Source: Paenibacillus sp. 37 (GTDB lineage: Bacteria > Bacillota > Bacilli > Paenibacillales > Paenibacillaceae). Taken from it: 64,000 nucleotides of DNA. Made by a program: the position numbers and the translations under genes. Location: the NCBI RefSeq assembly GCF_008386395.1, contig NZ_CP043761.1, positions 3,286,001 to 3,350,000 of the forward strand. Reading direction: 5' to 3'. The notes under the pieces are model-generated. The model was not told where the DNA came from and did not search any database. It saw nothing but the letters and a program-made list of their open reading frames with translations. Shown piece by piece: positions 25,584 through 34,915 of the stretch. Within the stretch, counting starts at the first letter, position 1. The number at the start of each line of letters is the position of its first letter.

Positions 25584-26289
25584 AACATTGTCCATTCGGG
25601 CCAAGGAAGATGAACTGATGGATGACTTTTCTCTGGGAGGGGAGGAGCTGCGTGAAGCGTTAAGACATCTGAGACGTCTTAACAAAATATTTGCAGCACC
25701 TGGCCCAACTCTGGCTGGTGTAGAGAAGTTGTGGAACTCAGTCGGTAAGCCGAATAAGCTGACCCTGCTGGATGTGGGGGCAGGTTCAGGAGACGTGAAC
25801 CAGAAACTACTGCAGTGGGCGGATCGTCAGGGCGTTCAGCTGGAGATTACGCTGGTTGATCTGACGGAAGAAGCGTGTGAGGAAGCGAGACAACTATTCC
25901 GTCACGAACCCCGAGTCCGGGTACAACGTGCCGATCTTACACAACTGCCGGATGCTTCAGCAGATATCGTGACAGGTTCCCAGTTTGTACATCATTTTGA
26001 CGGAGATATGCTGGTTGATATGGTTTCTCATATGCTGCGAGCATCCAGATATGGTGTCGTCATTAATGATATTCACCGCCACCCCGTGTCCTATAAGGCG
26101 GTCTGGATTACTACACGGATGATCTCGCGCAATCGGTACATTCGTCATGATGGGCCTCTTTCCGTAGCCAAAGGTTTTACAGGGAGGGATTGGAAGGAAC
26201 TTAAACAACGTCTCAATCATGATACGATGACTTATGAATGGAAGCCTTTATTCCGTTACTCTGTTGTTATTCCCACGAAAGGCAGGTGA
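25570..26289 (+). CDS. SAM methyltransferase of the polyketide cluster
   Basis: A 239-residue class I methyltransferase. Motif I is LLDVGAGSGDV (about 66-76), followed by LVDLTEEACEEA and the motif IV region ADIVTGSQFVHHF. ATG 25570 lies inside the end of the synthase gene, with GGAGGAGCACG upstream. It probably methylates the ring or a hydroxyl group of the polyketide, as in srsB-like steps, though sequence alone does not show C- or O-methylation. Confidence 0.87.
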   Translation: MSFFRTLSIRAKEDELMDDFSLGGEELREALRHLRRLNKIFAAPGPTLAGVEKLWNSVGKPNKLTLLDVGAGSGDVNQKLLQWADRQGVQLEITLVDLTEEACEEARQLFRHEPRVRVQRADLTQLPDASADIVTGSQFVHHFDGDMLVDMVSHMLRASRYGVVINDIHRHPVSYKAVWITTRMISRNRYIRHDGPLSVAKGFTGRDWKELKQRLNHDTMTYEWKPLFRYSVVIPTKGR

Positions 26290-26295
26290 TCTGAC

Positions 26296-27444
26296 GTGTC
26301 GAAATCCATAGATGTGATTGTCATCGGAGCCGGAATTGCCGGTAGTACGTGTGCAATGCAACTGGCAGGAAAAGGTCATCGGACCCTTTTGCTGGATCGC
26401 CAAGAGTTCCCTCGGCACAAAACCTGCGGTGAGTTCATGTCACCCGAAACCAAGGAGATGCTGGAGGTTCTGGACATTCACCTTCTGGACCAGTCGAAGA
26501 AACCCAGTACCATGGATCATGCCAAAATCGTTATGCCACAAGGCGGAGTGATTGAAGCACCGCTGCCGGGATTCGCATATGGCATAAGTCGATATGAGCT
26601 GGACCAGATTTTGCATCAGAAGGCTCTGGAGGCCGGAGCCCAGATTGTGACCAAAGCGACCATAACGAGCATCGAGCAGCTTGAGGATGCCAGTTATGAG
26701 GTTCAGGTGAAACAGGGAGATGAGCAGATCGGTTACAGAGCCAAAGCCGTTATCGGGGCACATGGGACCAAAAAGCCGCGTGGGATGGCTTCCGCACCTG
26801 ATCTGCGGGACCAAACCGTATACGTTGGCGTTAAGTCCCACTTCAGCGGGATAGAGATTCCCGCACGGGTAGAGTTATATTTTTGCGAGGGTGGTTACGT
26901 GGGCATTTCCCCGATTGAGGATGGCATTGTGAATGTCGCCGCATTGTTGACACTGGATACCGTTCAGGGAAGTGGCAAGTCTGTAAACGATATTTTACAG
27001 GCGGCATCCCTAACAAACGTGAGTTTGGCAGCCCGTTTAGCCGAAGGAAAACCTGTAGATGGAACGCAAGTGTCGATTGCACCGCTGCATCTGTCCAATG
27101 TTCCAGAACCGTGGTCCCAATATCCGCATATTGGGGATGCCATGCTGATGATACCGCCCTTATGTGGAGACGGAATGTCCATTGCCCTTCGCTCTTCACT
27201 TCTGTGTGCAAGGTGGACTGACAAGTACCTGCAAGGCGATATTGAACATGCCGATTGGCAGAGTAATTACACACTGGAAGCAAGCCGTGAATTCACTCAA
27301 TTGCTCAGACGCGCAAGAAGAATTCAAAAGCTGGCTTTTGCCAAAACCAATAAATTCTATCCTGGTCTGGCCCGGATGATCCCCGGTCTAGCCGCTTATG
27401 TTGTAAAGGCCACACGGTTATCCGAGATGAACGCAGTGCGCTAA
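26296..27444 (+). CDS. FAD-dependent oxidoreductase of the polyketide cluster
   Basis: A 382-residue flavoprotein of the geranylgeranyl-reductase/aromatic hydroxylase superfamily. The N-terminal dinucleotide motif is VIGAGIAGSTCAMQLAG, followed by CGEFMSPE; a second FAD-contact segment PPLCGDGMSIALRS lies near residue 285. Start GTG 26296 is 6 nt after the methyltransferase stop, with AGG upstream. It likely hydroxylates or otherwise oxidises the resorcinol or pyrone ring, giving quinone-type lipids by analogy with SrsC. It ends before the terminator at 27474. Confidence 0.88.
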   Translation: MSKSIDVIVIGAGIAGSTCAMQLAGKGHRTLLLDRQEFPRHKTCGEFMSPETKEMLEVLDIHLLDQSKKPSTMDHAKIVMPQGGVIEAPLPGFAYGISRYELDQILHQKALEAGAQIVTKATITSIEQLEDASYEVQVKQGDEQIGYRAKAVIGAHGTKKPRGMASAPDLRDQTVYVGVKSHFSGIEIPARVELYFCEGGYVGISPIEDGIVNVAALLTLDTVQGSGKSVNDILQAASLTNVSLAARLAEGKPVDGTQVSIAPLHLSNVPEPWSQYPHIGDAMLMIPPLCGDGMSIALRSSLLCARWTDKYLQGDIEHADWQSNYTLEASREFTQLLRRARRIQKLAFAKTNKFYPGLARMIPGLAAYVVKATRLSEMNAVR

Positions 27445-27471
27445 AAGGCTGAAATTTGCTTAATACTTATG

Positions 27472-27502
27472 CGAAAGAGGTTGCTGACGGCGGCCTCTTT
27501 TT
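27472..27502 (+). terminator. Terminator of the polyketide operon
   Basis: AGAGGTTGC pairs with GCGGCCTCT, nine pairs with two G-U, TGACG loop, followed by a T run. Confidence 0.82.
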
Positions 27503-27534
27503 TGGTGTATAAACATTAATTTTGTGGAGACAGT

Positions 27535-27562
27535 TTGGAAATTCGGGAAATGCTCGTATAAT
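27535..27562 (+). promoter_or_regulatory. Promoter of the aminotransferase gene
   Basis: TTGGAA (27535-27540), 16-bp spacer, TATAAT (27557-27562), 60 nt before ATG 27623. Confidence 0.6.
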
Positions 27563-27622
27563 AGAATCTAATGTAACGATAGAGAACTAAGTCAGATGAA
27601 ATGTCGGGAGGCACTATTTAAG

Positions 27623-28813
27623 ATGAACTATTCATTTTCCAATCGTATCGCAGCACTGCAACCATCCATTATTCGTGAGATTCTGAAGGCTTCTTCGGGA
27701 CAAAATGTGATTCCATTCTCTGCGGGAAACCCCGCACCGGAGACCTTTCCTATTGAGGCGATTCGCACGTTCACCCAAACCATTCTGGAGCATGACCCGG
27801 TCACGGCTCTGCAATATGGAATTACAGAAGGGTATGTTCCCCTCAGGGAAGCATTGACACAACATCTGAAGACAGGTTTTGATACCGGTAAACCATCCGA
27901 TCAATTGTTCATTGTATCTGGAGCGCAGCAAGGGATTGAACTGGCCTGTAAAGTGTTTTGTAATGAAGGGGATACGATTATCTGTGAGAGTCCAAGCTTT
28001 ATTGGTTCCCTGAACTCCTTCCGGGCATCCGGTGCAAAGCTTGCCGGTGTTCCGATGGAGATGGATGGTATGGATATCGAGAAGCTGGAACAGGCGCTGC
28101 AAACGGAGCCTAATGTGAAACTGATCTACGTGATCCCAAGTTTTCAGAATCCGACGGGTGTAACAACGAGTCTTGCGAAACGTAAGGCCATATACGAGCT
28201 GGCTAAGAAGTATGGCGTTATGATTTTGGAAGATAACCCGTACGGAGAACTTCGATTCAATGGAGACGATGTGCCAACCATCAAGTCTATGGATGATGAA
28301 GGTCTGGTCATCTATGTTGGATCATTCTCCAAAATTTTGTCGGCGGGATTACGTGTTGGTTTTGTACAAGCGCCACATGAAGTGGTAGAGAAGATGGTTG
28401 TTGCCAAACAGGGAGAAGACGTACATACAGCCATGCTTCCACAGATTCTGGCATACAAGTTCATGACAGATTATGACTACGCGGGGCACATTAACAGCAT
28501 TCGTGAGGTATATCGGAGAAAAGCTACATTGATGATGGACAAGCTGCAAGAGTATATGGGTGAGTCCATTACCTATACTCAACCGGATGGTGGACTGTTC
28601 CTCTGGTGTGATCTGCCAGCACATGTGCCCATGCTTGATTATGCCAAGACAGCGGCAGCTCAAGGGGTTGCAGTTGTACCTGGAAATGCATTCCTGGTGA
28701 ACGAGCAAGACCCTTGTAATGCCATCAGACTTAATTTCTCAACTCCGTCAGACGAACAGATTGTCAAGGGTGTAGAGATTTTGGGGAAGGTATTGAAAGG
28801 GTATAACGCTTAA
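27623..28813 (+). CDS. PLP-dependent class I/II aminotransferase
   Basis: A 396-residue fold-type I aminotransferase of the 2-aminoadipate/kynurenine aminotransferase II group (the MocR-type catalytic fold without a DNA-binding domain). Key segments are YGITEGYVPLRE, the PLP-binding SGAQQGIE, NPTGVT, the cofactor Asp in LEDNPYGELR, and the Schiff-base Lys in GSFSKILSAGLRVG. It transfers amino groups between an amino acid and 2-oxoglutarate; the exact substrate is open. The frame extends to 27596, but GGGAGG at 27606-27611 fits ATG 27623. It is monocistronic with its own promoter and terminator. Confidence 0.9.
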   Translation: MNYSFSNRIAALQPSIIREILKASSGQNVIPFSAGNPAPETFPIEAIRTFTQTILEHDPVTALQYGITEGYVPLREALTQHLKTGFDTGKPSDQLFIVSGAQQGIELACKVFCNEGDTIICESPSFIGSLNSFRASGAKLAGVPMEMDGMDIEKLEQALQTEPNVKLIYVIPSFQNPTGVTTSLAKRKAIYELAKKYGVMILEDNPYGELRFNGDDVPTIKSMDDEGLVIYVGSFSKILSAGLRVGFVQAPHEVVEKMVVAKQGEDVHTAMLPQILAYKFMTDYDYAGHINSIREVYRRKATLMMDKLQEYMGESITYTQPDGGLFLWCDLPAHVPMLDYAKTAAAQGVAVVPGNAFLVNEQDPCNAIRLNFSTPSDEQIVKGVEILGKVLKGYNA

Positions 28814-28839
28814 TATTATAAAACGCAATATATCCATGA

Positions 28840-28868
28840 GAAGTCGCCCATTGGCGGCTTCTTTTTTT
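28840..28868. terminator. Terminator (GTCGCC/GGCGGC type)
   Basis: GAAGTCGCC (28840-28848), CATT loop, GGCGGCTTC (28853-28861), T run. It lies between convergent genes. Confidence 0.9.
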
Positions 28869-28882
28869 GCCTTTCGCAGCCC

Positions 28883-29308
28883 TTAATTATCGATTAATGC
28901 ACTTAATTCTGCCTGAAATACCTTTTGATTCTTCTGATTGAAAGTACTCAGCAGCACGGTAACAATCCCATTTCCTTTTCGTCTGGGAGACAGTCCAATA
29001 ACTTCTGCAATGACATGAAGTTCATCATCCGGAAAGACAGGTTTCAGAAATTGAATGTTATTCATTCCGGTGCCCGCCACGACATGCTCTCCATATACCC
29101 CGACCTCAATCCATAATTTGAAGGAGATATTCATCGTTTGCATGCCAGAAGCAATTAAACTGCCAAAGCGGCCTTGCTTGGCCTTTTCCTCATCCAAGTG
29201 CATGTACTGTGGATCATAGATTGTGGCAAACTCGATAATATCGCTCTTGGACAATGCCAAGGATGTGGTTTCGTAGCGCTGACCTATTACATATTCACTG
29301 AATCTCAT
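28883..29308 (-). CDS. MaoC-like hot-dog domain protein
   Basis: A 141-residue single hot-dog-fold protein of the MaoC/R-specific enoyl-CoA hydratase type. The hydratase signature appears as YDPQYMHLDEEKAKQ (the catalytic Asp-x4-His region) followed by FGSLIASG. Members hydrate 2-enoyl-CoA or act as thioesterases. ATG at 29308 (minus strand) follows GAGGTG. It diverges from the LacI-family gene at 29470, with 161 nt between them. Confidence 0.85.
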   Translation of the reverse strand: MRFSEYVIGQRYETTSLALSKSDIIEFATIYDPQYMHLDEEKAKQGRFGSLIASGMQTMNISFKLWIEVGVYGEHVVAGTGMNNIQFLKPVFPDDELHVIAEVIGLSPRRKGNGIVTVLLSTFNQKNQKVFQAELSALIDN

Positions 29309-29469
29309 GAAGGCACCTCGGTTTCTTTGATATGTTTTTTCGTAGTCGATGCCTTGGAAAGAGACATGACTGGACTGACGTGTTAAAATGCTAGTGAACA
29401 GTCCGGTGTGTATTGCTGTATTACTGCCATAATGGACTAAACAGATGAAACTTTGTTTGAGGAGTATAT

Positions 29470-30468
29470 ATGATGATAACGATTAAAGATGTAGCCAAGA
29501 TGGCGGGTGTAGCCAGTTCGACCGTATCTTGTGTACTCAACGATAAAGGGAATGTAAGTGAGCCGACAAGACTCCGAGTACTTGAGGCAGCGAGCCAACT
29601 TAATTACGTTAGGCATGGTCCTGCATCTGAATTAAAACGAAATAGTACACAAACCATTGGTATTATTGTCCATGACATGTCCAGTCCATATTTCTCGGAT
29701 TTGGTGAACGGAATAGAAACGGTCGTCATGAGTCATGGATACGATATGATTGTATGTAGTTCGTTGGGTGGAGAGAAATCAACAGCCCATCGATACATCC
29801 GAGAAAGAAGAATTGATGGAGCTATTGTTATCGCTCAGAATATTCAAGATCAATTGCTTATTGAAGCATCTGAAGCAGGATTTCCGATTGTCGTCATGGA
29901 TCGGGATCTGGATGCTCAACATATTGTAAAGGTTTTGATGAGTGATACGCAAGGCGGTTACTTGGCTACCCGTTATCTGATCGATAAAGGTCACCGGACA
30001 ATAGCTTATATTAGTGGTCCGTCACAATCGGAATGTAATCTCCATCGTTATCAGGGTTATTTGAAAGCCTTGAAGGAGGCAGGCATCGAAGAGAACCCCG
30101 AATGGAAAATTGGCGGACAATACATGAAGCAAGATGGCTACATTGCAGCCAAGAAACTGCTTGAAGGAGAGTTGCCCTCTGCTGTTTTCTTTGCTAATGA
30201 TGAAATGGCGATCGGCGGCTTGGAAGCCTTCAGAGAGCATGATATTTCAATTCCCGAGCAGTTATCCGTGATCGGCTTTGACAATATACCTGCATCACAG
30301 TACATGAATCCACCACTAACCACCTTTCGTCAGCCAAAGAGGGATGCAGGTCAGCTTGCAGGTCATGTTCTCTTTCAATTGCTGAATGGAGAGGTAGTTG
30401 AGACGTTGTATACACTGGACATCCAATGCGTGGAACGCGATTCTGTTCGGCTCCTCAACCTGAGTTGA
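29470..30468 (+). CDS. LacI-family transcriptional regulator
   Basis: A 332-residue repressor. The N-terminal helix-turn-helix and hinge read TIKDVAKMAGVASSTVS then LNYVRHGPASELKR; residues 60-330 form the periplasmic-binding-protein-like sensor (IGIIVHDMSSPYFSDLVNGIE, VIGFDNIPASQYMNPPLTT). GAGGAG at 29459-29464 precedes ATG 29470 and ATG 29473; either may be used. It sits upstream of an AraC regulator and a sugar ABC importer, so control of that locus is likely. The stop codon lies inside the terminator stem. Confidence 0.92.
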   Translation: MMITIKDVAKMAGVASSTVSCVLNDKGNVSEPTRLRVLEAASQLNYVRHGPASELKRNSTQTIGIIVHDMSSPYFSDLVNGIETVVMSHGYDMIVCSSLGGEKSTAHRYIRERRIDGAIVIAQNIQDQLLIEASEAGFPIVVMDRDLDAQHIVKVLMSDTQGGYLATRYLIDKGHRTIAYISGPSQSECNLHRYQGYLKALKEAGIEENPEWKIGGQYMKQDGYIAAKKLLEGELPSAVFFANDEMAIGGLEAFREHDISIPEQLSVIGFDNIPASQYMNPPLTTFRQPKRDAGQLAGHVLFQLLNGEVVETLYTLDIQCVERDSVRLLNLS

Positions 30469-30480
30469 GGAGTTTTTTTT
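30451..30480 (+). terminator. Terminator overlapping the LacI gene stop
   Basis: CTCCTCAAC (30451-30459), CTGA loop, GTTGAGGAG (30464-30472) and eight T. The TGA stop at 30466-30468 is in the right arm. Confidence 0.92.
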
Positions 30481-30586
30481 CATTCTATAGAATTTTAAAT
30501 ACTTAAAAAGAAAGGAGAGTAGCCATGAATGCATAATATAAAGACGAGGAGTTTATTTGCTTTGGAAATAAATGGAGGGTGATACG

Positions 30587-31471
30587 ATGGGCGTACCTAC
30601 GTTTCTGGAGACAGGTCATATGCAAGAAGGTTTTCCCATTCGGGTAATTCACACAGGAAATCAATTCAATTATGCCGCACACTGGCATGATGAGGTTGAA
30701 CTGATTCTTGTCAATGGTAAGAGCGCCAGAATTGGCGTGAACGACCACGTGTGTGAGTTGGAAAAAGGGGATGTGCTGCTGATCAAACCAGGGGATGTGC
30801 ACTGCTTTTTTCCAGGGACTGAACAGCTAACCATTATCTTGTTCCGACTCGAATTGTTAACGGGAAGTTTCACGACAGAAGCCGAAATTCAGGATCTCGG
30901 TCAACTGTTCAACAAAACAACAGTTATTCCCTCAAATACGGAGAGTCAGAGCAAACTGGCTCATTATATAGATGTCATCATTACCGAGAAGAAAAATCAG
31001 AAGCCGGGATATCGGTGGTTAATGGTATCCAGATTATATGATCTCATCATACTTTTACTACGTACCATCGTACCGGTTACCACCGATGAATCAACATCTT
31101 CAGGATGGCCCTGTACTTCCTCCAAAAAATTTGAATTCCTTGAATCGGTCTGTGAATACCTGGAGGAGCACTATGCTGAACCGATCAAGCTGGAGCAGGT
31201 GGCGGAACATATTAAGTTCAGCAAGTTTCATGTCTGCAAGCTGTTCAAGGAGATTAAGGGCGTAACACTGATGGAATACTTGAATCACTTTCGAATCATC
31301 AAATCAGAGTGGGCCTTATTGTTCCGTCAGGATACCATTCTGGAGATTGCGATCGGACATGGATTCAACAATGTAAACTCCTATAACCGTCTTTTCAAAA
31401 AATATAATGACTGCACACCCTCCGAATTTCGTAAAAAACACCGTACGAATATCACAAAATATGGAGGGTAA
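30587..31471 (+). CDS. AraC-family regulator with cupin sensor domain
   Basis: A 294-residue regulator. An N-terminal cupin (about 15-95: AAHWHDEVELILVNG, then EKGDVLLIKPGDVHCF) probably binds a sugar. The C-terminal double helix-turn-helix (about 195-290) includes LEQVAEHIKFSKFHVCKLF and EIAIGHGFNNVNSYNRLF. GGAGGGTG (30574-30581) lies between ATG 30572 and ATG 30587, so the latter is the start. It is 85 nt upstream of the solute-binding protein gene and is likely its activator. Confidence 0.92.
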   Translation: MGVPTFLETGHMQEGFPIRVIHTGNQFNYAAHWHDEVELILVNGKSARIGVNDHVCELEKGDVLLIKPGDVHCFFPGTEQLTIILFRLELLTGSFTTEAEIQDLGQLFNKTTVIPSNTESQSKLAHYIDVIITEKKNQKPGYRWLMVSRLYDLIILLLRTIVPVTTDESTSSGWPCTSSKKFEFLESVCEYLEEHYAEPIKLEQVAEHIKFSKFHVCKLFKEIKGVTLMEYLNHFRIIKSEWALLFRQDTILEIAIGHGFNNVNSYNRLFKKYNDCTPSEFRKKHRTNITKYGG

Positions 31472-31523
31472 TGCACAATATTTGTGGAGAAAGCCCTCTC
31501 CAAAATCAATATACTCTAATAAA

Positions 31524-31538
31524 TTGTAAGCGTTTCCT
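31524..31538 (+). promoter_or_regulatory. cre-like site (CcpA) of the sugar importer
   Basis: TTGTAAGCGTTTCCT matches the degenerate catabolite-responsive-element consensus WTGNAANCGNWNNCW at every fixed position. It lies 19 nt before the solute-binding gene. A CcpA roadblock under good carbon supply is inferred. Confidence 0.6.
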
Positions 31539-31556
31539 TTTTGAAGGAGGGGGCCT

Positions 31557-32822
31557 ATGAAGAAGTGGTTTAAGCCAACTATTGTATTTGTATGTGCAGC
31601 ACTGTTGTTAGCTGGTTGTCAGTTCAGTCCATCCAATCAAAGCAAGCAACAGGAGATTACCGTGTGGAGTTTTACGGATGAAGCAGGATATGCCATCGAG
31701 AAATTCGAACAGCAATATCCTGACATCAAAGTGAACTTTGTCAACATCCCCGGTAATTTCTATATCACCAAGCTGAAATCTGCGCTACAGACGACCTCGA
31801 AGGCTCCAGATGTATTTATGATTGAAAATGCGAATATTCGAGAACTGATTGACGTTCCTTATCTGGAGAATCTATCAGCTTCGCCGTATAACGCCAATGA
31901 ACTTATCCAGGAACAATATGCTTTTGTGCAGGCCAATGAAAAGGACAGTGAAGGAAATGTCAGAGCGATAGGTTACCAGGGAACACCAGGGGGCATCTAT
32001 TATCGTCGGGATTTGGCGAAGAAATATCTGGGCACCGATGATCCTGAGAAGGTGGGTTCACAGATCGATACATGGGAGAAAATCTTCGAGATTGGAGAGA
32101 AGGTGCAGCAACTAAGCGGGAATAAAGTACATGCATTGGCAAATTGGAATGCTATATCGAATTCATATGATGGTATACCTTGGGTGAAGGACGGCAAACT
32201 CGTCATCGATCCAACCTACTTGGAAGTGCTCGATCTTGTACGTGAAGCACGTGAGCGGAAAGTGCTTGCCGAGTATGATGATGGAAGTGCCGGTTACGCT
32301 GCATCCATGCAAAAAGGAGAGGTCATGTTCTATCCCGGGGCAACCTGGGCCCTGCAATTTACGTTCAAGGCAAATGCCCCGGATACCGAAGGCTTATGGG
32401 GCTTGGCACAGGGTCCTTCAGCGTTTAGTGCAGGCGGAACTTATATAGCGATGTATAGTAAAAGTGACAAAAAAGATCTCGCCTGGAAGTTTATCGAGTT
32501 CTATAACTTTAACCACGACTTTCTGTCGGAGCTCGCGAAAGAACAGGATTATTTCACGAGCAACATGGTTGTGAATGATGAACTTGCACCGTCTCTCTCA
32601 TCGTCCTATTTGGGAGGACAGAAGCATTTCGAGTTTTTCTCGGAGGCTGCAAAACGGGTACCTGTATACGAACGAACCAAATATGATGCCACAATTAACA
32701 ACGATATCTACAAGATTGTACTCCAGTTATATCTCAATAAGGACATTCAGACCAAGGAAGAAGTCGTAAAGCGAATCAAACGTGATGTCACCTTGAGATT
32801 TCCGGAGCTGGAAGTGGATTAG
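31557..32822 (+). CDS. Sugar ABC transporter solute-binding lipoprotein
   Basis: A 421-residue family 1 extracellular binding protein. The lipoprotein signal has a lipobox LLAGC with Cys about 21. The mature part has EITVWSFTDEAGYAIEKFEQQYPDIKV (shown here only in part: EITVWSFTDEAG) and conserved late segments such as MFYPGATWAL. It captures a sugar or oligosaccharide outside the membrane for the permeases at 32928 and 33833. AAGGAGGGGG precedes ATG 31557. A hairpin downstream (32830-32866) separates it from the permease genes. No ATPase gene is in the cluster, so a shared MsmK-like ATPase is expected. Confidence 0.93.
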   Translation: MKKWFKPTIVFVCAALLLAGCQFSPSNQSKQQEITVWSFTDEAGYAIEKFEQQYPDIKVNFVNIPGNFYITKLKSALQTTSKAPDVFMIENANIRELIDVPYLENLSASPYNANELIQEQYAFVQANEKDSEGNVRAIGYQGTPGGIYYRRDLAKKYLGTDDPEKVGSQIDTWEKIFEIGEKVQQLSGNKVHALANWNAISNSYDGIPWVKDGKLVIDPTYLEVLDLVREARERKVLAEYDDGSAGYAASMQKGEVMFYPGATWALQFTFKANAPDTEGLWGLAQGPSAFSAGGTYIAMYSKSDKKDLAWKFIEFYNFNHDFLSELAKEQDYFTSNMVVNDELAPSLSSSYLGGQKHFEFFSEAAKRVPVYERTKYDATINNDIYKIVLQLYLNKDIQTKEEVVKRIKRDVTLRFPELEVD

Positions 32823-32829
32823 CTTAGGA

Positions 32830-32866
32830 CGTGTCTGAAAACCTTCCTTCGGAGTTTTCAGACACG
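32830..32866 (+). other. Intercistronic hairpin without T run
   Basis: A perfect 13-bp inverted repeat (32830-32842 with 32854-32866) just after the binding-protein stop, followed by GCCCTCG and no T run. It probably acts as a 3' stabiliser or weak attenuator that gives more binding protein than permease. Confidence 0.75.
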
Positions 32867-32927
32867 CCCTCGAAGTAAGCGATGGTTATACACATCACAC
32901 ATCCGATGATAACTGGGGGGATAGAAC

Positions 32928-33818
32928 ATGTTTGCCAAAACGATTCGCAAGGACCATTACGGCTACTACTTCATTGCTCCGTTCTTTATTATTTTCACCA
33001 TTTTTGGGCTTTATCCCATTTTATATTCGCTCTATATCAGTTTCACCAACTTTGATGGCATCACGACGCCTGACTTTGTAGGGATCGGTAACTACGTGGC
33101 CGTACTACAAGACCCGTTGTTCTACAAAACCTTGTTTAATACGTTATTCATCTGGGGCGTATCTGTCGTTCCGCAGCTGACGATCTCCCTGGTGTTGGCC
33201 TTTATTTTGAATGATAAGCTGCTCAAAGGACGGGACTTTTTCAGGGCCGTATACTTTTTTCCGAATATCGTAACGGCTGCATCCCTTGGGTTGCTTGTCA
33301 GCCTGATTTTTGACTGGCAATCCGGGGGACTGAATCATTTTTTGGTGCAAACCGGAATCATACAAGATCCAATTAACTGGAAAAATGATCCGTGGTTTAT
33401 GCGGCTGATTGTGTCTTCGATTCTCTTTTTCCAATACTTTGGCTATTCCATGGTCATCTACCTCGCAGGTCTTCAGGGGATAGATCCGTCGCTACTGGAG
33501 GCAGCCCAGATGGATGGAGCGAAAAAGAAACATATTTTCATTCATATCATCGTGCCAATGCTCCGTCCAATTATTCTGTTTCAGATGATCACATCCATAA
33601 TTGGTGGCATTCAGATTTTTGATCAGCCATTTACATTAACCAATGGCAATGGTGGTCCTGACAGGGCAGCTATGACAAGCATTATGTATCTCTATAATGT
33701 CGCATTTCAGAGCACTCGTTTTGGTTACGGCGCTGCAATCGCATTTTGTCTGTTTATTATCATCATACTGTTGTCCGTTGCATCCTTCATCATGACCAAG
33801 CGGAAGAGCCGTTCATAG
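32928..33818 (+). CDS. Sugar ABC transporter permease (MalF/UgpA type)
   Basis: A 296-residue inner-membrane permease with six predicted helices. The EAA loop that contacts the ATPase is EAAQMDGAKKKHIFIHIIVP (about 189-208). ATG 32928 has GGGGGG upstream. It forms a heterodimer with the next product, and substrate comes from the lipoprotein at 31557. Confidence 0.93.
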   Translation: MFAKTIRKDHYGYYFIAPFFIIFTIFGLYPILYSLYISFTNFDGITTPDFVGIGNYVAVLQDPLFYKTLFNTLFIWGVSVVPQLTISLVLAFILNDKLLKGRDFFRAVYFFPNIVTAASLGLLVSLIFDWQSGGLNHFLVQTGIIQDPINWKNDPWFMRLIVSSILFFQYFGYSMVIYLAGLQGIDPSLLEAAQMDGAKKKHIFIHIIVPMLRPIILFQMITSIIGGIQIFDQPFTLTNGNGGPDRAAMTSIMYLYNVAFQSTRFGYGAAIAFCLFIIIILLSVASFIMTKRKSRS

Positions 33819-33832
33819 GGAGGGGAGTTCTT

Positions 33833-34714
33833 ATGCAAACTGCAAAATCAGTTGAACAACCAAATGCAGCGATTCAGCAATATGCCACCACAAGGCGACT
33901 GACGGCAGGCAAGATTATCATCTATCTGTTATTGATAGGTCTTGCTGTGCTGTGCATTATTCCATTTTATCTGATGCTCATCTATTCAACACATAACAAT
34001 GCAACGATTGCTTCAACATTCACCTTTCTTCCCGGATCGTTTTTAGTGGATAATTATATGAACATGGTATCCAAAATTAACATTTGGCGTGGGTTTGCCA
34101 ACAGTATTTTCATTGCTGGATCATCAACCGTGTTATCTCTCTATATTGGTGCTTTGACCGCATACGGTTTTGCCAAATTCAAATTCAAAGGGCGGAACTG
34201 GTTGTTTCTGTTTCTGTTAGCGACCATGATGGTGCCGGGTCAGCTGGCCCTGATTGGGGTATATCGCCTATTCAGTATGTTGGGGCTTCTGGACAGTTAT
34301 GCCGCGATTATTTTGCCTGCGGCGGCTAACGCATTTAATGTATTCTTTATCAAACAGTTCATGGAGAGCAGTATCCCGGATGAGATTATTGAATCTGCGC
34401 GGGTGGACAGTGCCGGTGAGTTCCGGACGTTCAATCAGATTGTATTGCCTATTCTGGGGCCGGCAATCTCAGCTCTTGGCATATTCACGTTTATTGGGTC
34501 ATGGAATAATTTTTTAACACCGCTTGTTCTGTTTTTCTCTCTGGATAAATACCCGCTTCCAGTACTGGTTGCGTTAGTGCAGGGTTACTATGGGATGGAT
34601 TATGGGCTCTTGTATTTGGGCGTAGCAATCTCAATCCTGCCTATTATTGTTGTATTCTCTGTGTTTTCCAAACAGATTATCGGAAGTGTTGCTTTGGGTG
34701 CTGTAAAAGGATAG
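33833..34714 (+). CDS. Sugar ABC transporter permease (MalG/UgpE type)
   Basis: A 293-residue second permease with six helices and an EAA loop ESARVDSAGEFRTFNQIVLP. The frame is open from 33746 inside the previous gene, but GGGAGGGG at 33819-33826 fits ATG 33833, 14 nt after the MalF-type stop. It ends the importer operon; a terminator follows at 34790. Confidence 0.93.
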   Translation: MQTAKSVEQPNAAIQQYATTRRLTAGKIIIYLLLIGLAVLCIIPFYLMLIYSTHNNATIASTFTFLPGSFLVDNYMNMVSKINIWRGFANSIFIAGSSTVLSLYIGALTAYGFAKFKFKGRNWLFLFLLATMMVPGQLALIGVYRLFSMLGLLDSYAAIILPAAANAFNVFFIKQFMESSIPDEIIESARVDSAGEFRTFNQIVLPILGPAISALGIFTFIGSWNNFLTPLVLFFSLDKYPLPVLVALVQGYYGMDYGLLYLGVAISILPIIVVFSVFSKQIIGSVALGAVKG

Positions 34715-34789
34715 TGATAACTAGAAAATAGGGTATAGCAAAGAGCAACATATCCGTATTCATAGGCATGAACAGCATTCTATATCATC

Positions 34790-34817
34790 AGGGTCGCTCA
34801 AGAGGGCGGCTCTTTTT
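34790..34817 (+). terminator. Terminator of the sugar importer operon
   Basis: A 10-bp stem (34790-34799 with 34804-34813) with G-U pairs, 4-nt loop and T run. Confidence 0.82.
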
Positions 34818-34915
34818 GCTATTCACTATTTTGCGTATATATCCCAACTTATAAGTAAAGGATACCTTTAACTGAGAATATCTGGACGCAGCATGCACAG
34901 AAAGGGGAGGGCGGT

